Assembly: GCA_023253575.1 (NCBI GenBank)
Contig: JALRGB010000467.1
Span: forward strand, 1-6,053
Direction of reading: 5' to 3'
Origin: Verrucomicrobiales bacterium
GTDB lineage: Bacteria; Verrucomicrobiota; Verrucomicrobiia; Verrucomicrobiales; V1-33
DNA length: 6,053 bases
This document shows positions 1 through 5,703 of this stretch, piece after piece (position 1 is the stretch's first letter; every line of letters starts with the position of its first letter). The notes under the pieces are model-generated. The model saw only the letters and a list, made by a program, of their open reading frames with translations. It was not told where the DNA came from and ran no database searches. The translations under genes were made by a program, and so were the position numbers.

Positions 1-149
1 ATCGCCCGTCCGCGCGGACCGTAAATCTCCATCAATCGCATCGGGGCCGGTTCCGCCGCCGCCGCCGGTTCCGCCCCAACCGCCACCACGGCACCGCCGA
101 GCCACAATAAAGAACAACCGACAACACACCAGAATGGGGAAATAATCAC
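1..149 (-). CDS. N-terminus of a secreted protein, function unknown (partial, runs off left edge)
   Basis: This frame reads leftward from a GTG codon at 149-147 and stays open to the window edge, giving 49 codons. The product begins MIISPFWCVVGCSLLWLGG and continues with a hydrophobic stretch to about residue 25. A plausible signal peptidase I site follows V-G-A (after residue 26), then a low-complexity linker AEPAAAAEPAP, then MRLMEIYGPRGRA. GAGGA (160-156 on the minus strand) lies about 7 nt before the GTG, which supports this start. In-frame TTG codons at 155 and 182 would add arginines to the otherwise uncharged n-region and are alternatives; the upstream stop is at 194-192. V-V-G-C at residues 9-12 resembles a lipobox but sits too early with this start. 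Only the signal and linker are visible, so no family can be named. It is divergent from the DUF1501 operon and could share the intergenic control region. Confidence 0.6.
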   Translation of the reverse strand, partial: MIISPFWCVVGCSLLWLGGAVVAVGAEPAAAAEPAPMRLMEIYGPRGRA

Positions 150-155
150 CCGCAA

Positions 156-160
156 TCCTC
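156..160 (-). promoter_or_regulatory. Ribosome binding site of the divergent secreted gene
   Basis: On the minus strand GAGGA is followed by 6-7 nt and then GTG (149-147). This is the main reason for choosing the GTG over the TTG codons at 155 and 182. The TTG at 155 would directly abut the GAGGA, and no purine-rich box is well placed for the TTG at 182. Confidence 0.5.
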
Positions 161-259
161 GGGATACCCCGCCAGTCGTCAACCAGCGACTCTAGGTCCT
201 CGGTAGTAAATGGTCTGGGGCCAAGTGTGGAAACCGGGGCCGGCGTACCCGGCTACAGT

Positions 260-274
260 GGCGGCTTGGCCGCC
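260..274. other. Short GC hairpin GGCGGC-TTG-GCCGCC
   Basis: This is a perfect 6-bp inverted repeat with a 3-nt loop. The following plus-strand bases (TTCGTGGTTGTTT) are only moderately T-rich, so this is not a convincing terminator. It lies between divergent genes, where a terminator would not be expected anyway. A second smaller hairpin, GGGTC-GCT-GACCC, is at 312-324. Confidence 0.35.
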
Positions 275-453
275 TTCGTGGTTGTTTCGGATCCGGGTTT
301 TCTGTAGCCGTGGGTCGCTGACCCTAGTCGCGGCGCCGAACGTCTCACCGAACGACTTTTTGGGGCCACAATCAGCGACAACGCCGAAGCGGCTATGGGT
401 GGGGCTAGGCTGAAACCGCCGATGCTCTCAGGTTTTGCCCGATTCCCGGAGCC

Positions 454-483
454 TTGACGTCCGGGGCATGAGTCATTTAAGAT
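454..483 (+). promoter_or_regulatory. Candidate sigma70-type promoter of the DUF1501 operon
   Basis: TTGACG at 454-459 matches the -35 consensus in five of six positions. TAAGAT at 478-483 matches the -10 TATAAT in four of six, including the key TA and final T. The spacer is 18 bp, which is acceptable. Transcription would begin near 490 and give a leader of about 60 nt before the ATG at 550. This is pattern matching only, and promoter consensus in this phylum is poorly defined. A copy of ATGAGTCAT (468-476) lies inside the spacer. Confidence 0.45.
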
Positions 484-527
484 GAGTGAAATTCCTGATT
501 AGCGTCAGCGCTTTTGGGATGAGTCAT
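468..527. repeat. Direct repeats ATGAGTCAT, possible operator sites
   Basis: ATGAGTCAT occurs at 468-476 and again at 519-527. A one-mismatch copy, ATGAGTGA, occurs at 482-489. All three have the same orientation. The motif is itself almost palindromic (ATGA-G-TCAT), as expected for a dimeric regulator. One copy lies between the proposed -35 and -10 boxes, one starts in the last bases of the -10 box, and one is downstream of the predicted transcription start, which is typical placement for repressor sites. A small inverted repeat AGCG-TCAG-CGCT (501-512) lies between the last two. The regulatory role is inferred. Confidence 0.4.
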
Positions 528-549
528 AACGCTCAGACATTTTTTGTTT

Positions 550-1917
550 ATGCTCCGCATTACTGGATCCCGATCTTCCCGTTTTTGTGATGGCGTCTCA
601 CGCCGGGGATTTTTGCGTATTGGGGCCTTGGGATTGGGAGGGATGACGATGCCGCAGGTGTTGCGGGCGGAGTCGGGGTCGGCGGCTGGTGGCGGGGGTG
701 CCACTGTGGCGGCTGGCGGCAATAAGTCGGTGATCATGATTTTTCTACCTGGGGGTCCTCCGCATCAGGACATGTGGGATTTGAAGATGGATGCTCCGGC
801 GGAGATCCGTGGCGAGTTTAAGCCGATCCGGACGAAGGTCCCTGGGATTGAGATTTGCGAATTATTCCCGAAGATGGCGGCGCGGATGGATCAATTTTCC
901 ATTATTCGTTCGGTGGTGGGATCGACGGGCGAGCATGCAGCGGGCCAATGTTTTACGGGGCGGCCGAGCCAGAACCAGCCGGCGGGCGGCTGGCCGAGTA
1001 TTGGTTCGTATGTATCGCGGCTGCATGGGCAGTCGGAGCCGGGGGTGCCGGCTTTTGTGGGATTATCGCCCAAGATGGGGCATGCGCCATGGGCGGATCC
1101 GGGGAAGCCAGGGTTTCTGGGGCCGGCGCATGCGCCTTTTCAGCCGAATGGTGGGGGGGCGACCGACTTGGTGTTGAACGACATCACGCTCGACCGGCTG
1201 CAGGATCGTCGCGCCTTGTTGAGCAGTTTTGATTCGTTGCGGCGCGATCTTGATGCCAGCGGGATGATGGGGGCGATGGATGCTTTTCAGCAGCAGGCGA
1301 TGGGGGTGCTGACCTCCAGTCGGCTGGCCGAAGCCTTGAATTTGGACCGGGAAAACCCGGAGGTGCGGGCCCGGTATGGAGGAGGTAGTATGAAGTGCCG
1401 TGACGACGGAGGCCCTGAGTCGCCCGAACAATTTCTCATGGCCCGGCGCCTTGTCGAAGCCGGAGTGCGCTGTGTGACGCTGGGATTCAACCGGTGGGAC
1501 TGGCATTCACGCAATTTTGGGCAGGCCCGCGAAGTCTTTCCGCAGCTGGACAATGGATTGACGGCGCTGATTGACGATCTGCATGCGTCGGGGCTCGATA
1601 AAGATGTTTCGGTCGTTGTCTGGGGGGAATTCGGTCGCACCCCGCAGGTCAATGCCGAGGGCGGGCGCGATCATTGGCCGCGGGTTTCTTGTGCGGCCCT
1701 TGCGGGCGGCGGAATGAACCACGGTCAGGTCATTGGGGCTACGGATCGACTCGGCGGCGAGCCGGCGGCTCGTCCGGTCGATTTCCAAGAAGTTTTTGCC
1801 ACGTTGTATCATGCGATGGGCATCGACACGCGCACGGCGACGGTCAATGACCTGAACGGGCGGCCGCGGTATTTGGTGGATGAACAATTTCGGCCGATGT
1901 CCGAGCTAGTGGGGTAA
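550..1917 (+). CDS. DUF1501 family protein, Tat-exported (first of two paralogs)
   Basis: This 455-residue protein belongs to the DUF1501 family, which is related to the alkaline phosphatase/sulfatase fold; no substrate is known. A twin-arginine signal S-R-R-G-F-L-R (R18, R19) is followed by a Gly/Leu-rich hydrophobic segment and A-R-A-like residues near 40, so the folded protein is likely exported by Tat. Family hallmarks in order are FLPGGPPHQDMWDLK (65-79), a TGR motif (136-138), W-D-W-H (316-319) and GEFGRTP (359-365), followed by GRDHWP (372-377). The conserved Asp and His are the best candidates for metal ligands. Residues 43-58 form a Gly/Ala-rich linker absent in that form from the second paralog. 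ATG 550 was chosen because the paralog also starts Met-Leu at the same distance from the FCDG-SRR block. The in-frame TTG at 544 adds only two residues, and there is a stop at 520-522. No Shine-Dalgarno is visible; a T-rich tract precedes the start. Confidence 0.95.
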   Translation: MLRITGSRSSRFCDGVSRRGFLRIGALGLGGMTMPQVLRAESGSAAGGGGATVAAGGNKSVIMIFLPGGPPHQDMWDLKMDAPAEIRGEFKPIRTKVPGIEICELFPKMAARMDQFSIIRSVVGSTGEHAAGQCFTGRPSQNQPAGGWPSIGSYVSRLHGQSEPGVPAFVGLSPKMGHAPWADPGKPGFLGPAHAPFQPNGGGATDLVLNDITLDRLQDRRALLSSFDSLRRDLDASGMMGAMDAFQQQAMGVLTSSRLAEALNLDRENPEVRARYGGGSMKCRDDGGPESPEQFLMARRLVEAGVRCVTLGFNRWDWHSRNFGQAREVFPQLDNGLTALIDDLHASGLDKDVSVVVWGEFGRTPQVNAEGGRDHWPRVSCAALAGGGMNHGQVIGATDRLGGEPAARPVDFQEVFATLYHAMGIDTRTATVNDLNGRPRYLVDEQFRPMSELVG

Positions 1918-1938
1918 CCAAGAAACCTGCGACTGATT

Positions 1939-3282
1939 ATGCTAACTTTGACCAGTGATTCCGCTTCCCCGTCGTTTTGCGACGGATTGTCTCGCCGTTC
2001 TTTTCTGAGGATTGGGGCGTTGGGGCTGGGAGGACTGAATTTTTCACAGCTCTTGCGGGCGGAGGCCCAGCAGGGGCGTGGGAGTTCGTCGAAGGCGTTG
2101 ATTTTGGTTTACTTACCTGGGGGCCCGCCGCATCAGGACATGTTTGACTTGAAGATGAATGCTCCGTCGGAAATCCGCGGGGAATTCTCTGAGATTGCGA
2201 CCTCGGTGCCGGGCATTCGGATATGCGAGCATTTGCCGAAGATGGCGCGGATGGCGGACAAGCTGGCTTTTATCCGCAGTGTGGTGGGGGCCAAAGACCG
2301 TCATGAATCATTTCAGTGCGTGACGGGTCGGCTCAATGAAAACCAGCCCCCGGGCGGCTGGCCGGAAATTGGTTCGGTGGTATCGCGGCTGCAAGGGGGG
2401 GGCGGGGCGGCGGTGCCGCCGTACGTCAACCTTTCCCAAAAGATGCAGCATGCTCCTTACAATCAAGGGAGAAACAGCTTTTTGGGTGTCGGGCATGGGC
2501 CGTTTATGCCCTTGGGCAGTGTGAAGGACGACATGACCTTGAATGGAGTGAGCATTGAGCGACTGGCTGACCGCCGCGCCTTGTTGCGGTCGTTTGATTC
2601 ATTTCGTCGTGAGGCAGACTCTTCGGGGGCGATGGCTGGGCTGGATGAATTTGAAACCCAAGCGTTTGACATCCTGACATCATCGCGGCTGTTGAAGGCG
2701 TTGGATGTCTCCAGCGAGCCGGAAAAGATTCGGGCGTTGTATGGCAAGGGCACTGATTCGATCCAGGGGGATGCGGCGCCGCGGTTGAACCAGCAATTTT
2801 TGCTAGCGCGGCGGCTGGTGGAAGCTGGGGTGCGGGTGGTGACGTTGAGTTACAGTTTCTGGGACTGGCATGGTGAAAATTTCTCGCATGCGAAGAAGAA
2901 CCTGCCGGATTTTGATGAAGCGTTATCGGCGCTGGTACAGGATCTGCATGACCGGGGGATGCAGGATGATGTGACGGTATTGGCCTGGGGCGAGTTTGGA
3001 CGCTCGCCGCGGATCAATCCGGGTGGTGGGCGCGACCATTGGCCGAACGTGTCCTGCGCGTTGATGGCGGGCGGCGGCATGAAAACCGGCCAAGTGATCG
3101 GATCGACCGACCGCCTAGGCGGCGAAGCGGCTGACCGGCCGGTGCATTTTCAGGAGATCTTTGCGACAGTTTATCACAACCTCGGGCTCAATCCGAATAC
3201 AACCACCATGCCAGATTTGACGGGGCGGCCGCATTACCTCGTTGATGGTGCTCACCAACCAATCAAGGAGCTTATTTCATGA
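1939..3282 (+). CDS. DUF1501 family protein, Tat-exported (second of two paralogs)
   Basis: This 447-residue protein is clearly homologous to the preceding gene along its whole length, and the DNA also remains recognisably similar, pointing to tandem duplication. The Tat signal S-R-R-S-F-L-R (R19, R20) is followed by a Gly/Leu segment and a short linker. Hallmarks in order are YLPGGPPHQDMFDLK (58-72), TGR (129-131), W-D-W-H (308-311), GEFGRSP (351-357) and GRDHWP (364-369). Three mature-part cysteines (96, 127, 373) are shared with the first paralog, which has two extra (283, 308). The gene starts 21 bp after its neighbour's stop, with no clear ribosome binding site. Its end overlaps the next start as ATGA and contains that gene's AAGGAG. 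An eight-G run (2395-2402) encodes a Gly stretch at 153-156. Function is unknown; two diverged copies suggest a heterodimer or two substrates. Confidence 0.95.
   Translation: MLTLTSDSASPSFCDGLSRRSFLRIGALGLGGLNFSQLLRAEAQQGRGSSSKALILVYLPGGPPHQDMFDLKMNAPSEIRGEFSEIATSVPGIRICEHLPKMARMADKLAFIRSVVGAKDRHESFQCVTGRLNENQPPGGWPEIGSVVSRLQGGGGAAVPPYVNLSQKMQHAPYNQGRNSFLGVGHGPFMPLGSVKDDMTLNGVSIERLADRRALLRSFDSFRREADSSGAMAGLDEFETQAFDILTSSRLLKALDVSSEPEKIRALYGKGTDSIQGDAAPRLNQQFLLARRLVEAGVRVVTLSYSFWDWHGENFSHAKKNLPDFDEALSALVQDLHDRGMQDDVTVLAWGEFGRSPRINPGGGRDHWPNVSCALMAGGGMKTGQVIGSTDRLGGEAADRPVHFQEIFATVYHNLGLNPNTTTMPDLTGRPHYLVDGAHQPIKELIS
2395..2402 (+). repeat. Homopolymer tract of eight G inside the second DUF1501 gene
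   Basis: Eight consecutive G are followed by C-GGGG-C-GG-C-GG, so the local stretch is extremely G-rich. It encodes glycines in what appears to be a variable loop. A seven-G run occurs in the first paralog at 1153-1159, at a different site in the protein. Runs of this length are prone to replication slippage and to sequencing error. Here the frame is intact on both sides. Confidence 0.7.
3265..3270 (+). promoter_or_regulatory. Strong Shine-Dalgarno AAGGAG within the end of the second DUF1501 gene
   Basis: AAGGAG lies 8 nt before the ATG at 3279, the only textbook ribosome binding site in the operon. It is embedded in the last codons of the upstream gene. The overlapping ATGA (3279-3282) allows terminating ribosomes to restart, so translation of the two proteins is probably coupled. 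Confidence 0.8.
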
Positions 3283-5702
3283 AGAGGTTTCTCATATTTT
3301 TGTTGGCTCCTGGAGCCATGGCGCAGACCACGCTGCATTTGCAGACGGGCGCCTCCGACGGCCAGATGGCGGCACTGGTCGGCCGCGACGCCACCTTGCA
3401 GCTGGTGGCCACGGCGACGCGGCCTGATGGGCGGGAGATCGATGTGACCCGGTCGGTTCAGTGGGACGTGCAGCCGCCGTCGGTGGCGGTGCTTTCCGCG
3501 ACCGGGCAGGCGACGCCGCTGGCCGATGGCGTGGCCACCGTGACCGCCACCACCGATGACGGAGCCGTGGCCAGCACTCAGATTCAGGTGACCGGGGCCG
3601 AGGCGTGGCGCCGGGCAAATTTCACCCATGATATCATTCCCGTACTGACGAAATACGGCTGTAATGGCGGCGGCTGCCATGGGAAAAGCGAAGGACAGAA
3701 TGGCTTTAAATTGTCCCTGCTCGGGTTTGAACCGGCCGAGGATTACGAGCATTTGGTGCATGAGGCCCGCGGGCGGAGGCTTTTTCCGGCGGCGCCCGAG
3801 AATAGCCTGTTGTTGTTGAAGGGGACTGGCGAAATGCCGCACGGGGGCGGAGCGCGCATGGAGCGCGGTACTCCCGACTACCTGACCTTGGTCAGATGGA
3901 TGGAACAGGGGATGCCGGCCGGCCAGCCTGACGAACCGCATCCCGTGAGGATTGCGGTTTTCCCGTCGGAGCGATTGCTGGCGCCTGAGACGTCGCAGCA
4001 GCTGCAAGTCACGGCCCATTATTCAGACGGATCATGGCGGGACATTACGGGGATTGCGCAATTTGAGAGTGGGGCCCGCGACATGGCGGAAGTCAGTCCG
4101 GCCGGGGTGGTGACGACGGCAAAACTGACGGGTGATGCGGCGATCATGGTTCGCTATCAAGAACATGTCGGTGTTTTTCGCATGACGATCCCGTTGGGCG
4201 CCCCCGCTGGCGAGTTCCCACCTGAGCGCAACTTCATTGATACGCATGTTTTTGCGAAACTCCGGACCCTTGGCTTACCGGCCAGTCCATTGAGTGATGA
4301 TCCGACGTTTTTGCGGCGGGTCACGCTGGATCTCGCTGGGCGCCTGCCCACGGCGGCGGAAGCTGGGGGGTTCTTGGCTGATGCTTCCGCGGATAAGCGG
4401 ACGGCGGCCATTGACCGGCTCTTGGCGACGACCGATTACGCTGAGTATTTTGCGGGTAAGTGGGCGTCCTTGTTGCGCAATAAACGCGAAGGGGCGCCGG
4501 CGCAGGTCACGTATGCTTTTCATGGGTGGCTCCGCGATCATTTGAACCGCAACACTCCGTATGACCAGATGGTGAGCGAATTGGTTTCCGCCACTGGCAG
4601 CGCCAGCAGTAATCCGCCCGCCGCTTGGTACCGTGCGGTGACCAAACCTCAGGACCAAATGCAGGACATTGCTCAGGTTTTTGCCGGGCAGCGGCTCCAG
4701 TGCGCCCAGTGCCACCACCATCCCTACGAAAAGTGGAGCCAGCAGGATTACTACGGCTTCATGGCCTTCTTCTCGACGATCGGGCGGAAACCCGCGGACG
4801 AGCCGGGTGAAGAAGCCGTTTTTCATCAATGGCGCGAGGCATCTGCCGAGAACCCGAAAACCCGCCAGCCAGTCAAACCCACGCCCCTCGGTGGCCAGAC
4901 GCTGGTGCTCGAACCGCAGGACGATCCGCGGCCGGCCTTGGCCGCCTGGTTGACTGCTCCGGAAAATCCGTTTTTTGCGCGCATGCTGGCCAACCGCTAC
5001 TGGAAACACTTTTTCCAGCGGGCCTTGGTCGAGCCTGAGGATGATTTGCGCATGACCAATCCGGCTTCCAATCCGGCCTTGATTGAAGGATTGGCTGATG
5101 CCTTTATCAAAAGTGGTTATGATTTGAAAGCATTGGTGCGGACGATTTGCATGAGCAGCGCGTATCAGCTGACCAGCGAGCCGAACGAGCACAATGCCAG
5201 CGATCGTCAGAACTACAGTCGGTTTTTCCCGAGGCGGTTGCCGGCTGAGGTGTTGTTGGATGCGATCGACACGGTGACCGGAGTGCCGACGAAATTCCCC
5301 AGTCAGCCGTCCGGTTCGCGGGCGGTGGCTTTACCAGATGATGCGTTTAATGCGACTAGCTATTTCCTGACGGTTTTCGGTCGTCCGGACAATGCGAGTG
5401 CTTGCGAGTGCGAGCGCTCACAGGACAGCAGTTTGGCGCAGAGCTTGCATCTGTTGAACTCCAAAGGGGTGCAGGAAAAGTTGACTCATGGCCAAGGACG
5501 GGCGGCGGTGCTGGCCCGCGGGGAGCAGCCGATGGAGGCGCGTTTGGGGCAGTTGTTTATGACGGCCTATGGCCGCCCGCCAACACCCGCCGAGATAACC
5601 CAAGCGCAGGAATACCTAGCCGCCCGCCAAGGTAGCGTCGCTGCTTGGGAGGACCTGATCTGGGCGCTGATCAATTCCAAAGAATTCCTTTTTAACCACT
5701 GA
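3279..5702 (+). CDS. Secreted multidomain Ig-like / cytochrome-like / DUF1549 / DUF1553 protein
   Basis: This 807-residue protein has a Sec signal MKRFLIFLLAPGAMA cut before Q16. An Ig-like Big_2 domain spans about 27-105 (PLADGVATVTA is typical). A planctomycete-type cytochrome segment follows at about 114-215, with the unusual haem motif C128-NGGG-C133-H134 and a possible axial Met186. A second Ig-like domain spans about 222-306. DUF1549 (about 317-500) starts at NFIDTHVFAKL and contains a second haem-type motif C475-AQ-C478-H479 followed by HHPYEKW. DUF1553 (about 548-775) includes NPFFARMLANRYWKHFF, the block C709-E-C711-ER and SLAQSLHLLNS. This architecture is common next to DUF1501 genes in PVC bacteria, and length and domain order are normal for the class. 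The reaction is unknown. Haem attachment is inferred from the motifs, and electron transfer in the periplasm is a reasonable hypothesis. The start is fixed by the signal peptide and by AAGGAG 8 nt upstream. Confidence 0.96.
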   Translation: MKRFLIFLLAPGAMAQTTLHLQTGASDGQMAALVGRDATLQLVATATRPDGREIDVTRSVQWDVQPPSVAVLSATGQATPLADGVATVTATTDDGAVASTQIQVTGAEAWRRANFTHDIIPVLTKYGCNGGGCHGKSEGQNGFKLSLLGFEPAEDYEHLVHEARGRRLFPAAPENSLLLLKGTGEMPHGGGARMERGTPDYLTLVRWMEQGMPAGQPDEPHPVRIAVFPSERLLAPETSQQLQVTAHYSDGSWRDITGIAQFESGARDMAEVSPAGVVTTAKLTGDAAIMVRYQEHVGVFRMTIPLGAPAGEFPPERNFIDTHVFAKLRTLGLPASPLSDDPTFLRRVTLDLAGRLPTAAEAGGFLADASADKRTAAIDRLLATTDYAEYFAGKWASLLRNKREGAPAQVTYAFHGWLRDHLNRNTPYDQMVSELVSATGSASSNPPAAWYRAVTKPQDQMQDIAQVFAGQRLQCAQCHHHPYEKWSQQDYYGFMAFFSTIGRKPADEPGEEAVFHQWREASAENPKTRQPVKPTPLGGQTLVLEPQDDPRPALAAWLTAPENPFFARMLANRYWKHFFQRALVEPEDDLRMTNPASNPALIEGLADAFIKSGYDLKALVRTICMSSAYQLTSEPNEHNASDRQNYSRFFPRRLPAEVLLDAIDTVTGVPTKFPSQPSGSRAVALPDDAFNATSYFLTVFGRPDNASACECERSQDSSLAQSLHLLNSKGVQEKLTHGQGRAAVLARGEQPMEARLGQLFMTAYGRPPTPAEITQAQEYLAARQGSVAAWEDLIWALINSKEFLFNH

Positions 5703-5703
5703 G

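Larger units (their letters stand above)
150..543. other. Divergent intergenic region (about 400 bp)
   Basis: It separates the minus-strand secreted gene from the plus-strand DUF1501 operon. I see no convincing gene. A 67-codon open frame at 210-413 has no ribosome binding site, signal peptide or recognisable motif. The region contains small hairpins (260-274, 312-324), a short direct repeat CCGAACG (336-342 and 348-354), a sigma70-like promoter near the right end (454-483) and the ATGAGTCAT repeats around it. No clear promoter for the minus-strand gene could be picked out. Confidence 0.7.

Noticed and set aside
1..149. Lipoprotein signal (V-V-G-C) in the divergent gene
   Set aside because: With the GTG start the cysteine is at residue 12 without a positive n-region; a TTG start could rescue it, but the ribosome binding site evidence favours GTG.
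260..274. Rho-independent terminator
   Set aside because: The stem is only 6 bp, the following sequence is not a proper T-tract, and the position between divergent promoters makes a terminator unlikely.
210..413. 67-codon plus-strand open frame in the intergenic region
   Set aside because: No ribosome binding site, signal or family motif; Trp- and Pro-rich composition looks like chance translation of GC-rich spacer.
791..1232. Overlapping plus-strand frames of about 125 codons inside the first DUF1501 gene
   Set aside because: Shadow frames, Arg- or Gly-rich, with no independent start signals; the main frame carries all the family motifs.
1918..1938. Separate promoter or terminator between the two DUF1501 genes
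   Set aside because: The 21-bp gap has no stem-loop and no room for promoter boxes.
3252..4019. 255-codon minus-strand open frame opposite the start of the DUF1553 gene
   Set aside because: Arg/His/Gly-rich antisense translation of a confidently assigned gene; long antisense frames are expected in GC-rich coding DNA.
4275..5192. 305-codon minus-strand open frame opposite DUF1549/DUF1553
   Set aside because: Lies wholly antisense to well-conserved domain sequence, has no recognisable motif and is explained by codon-position GC bias.
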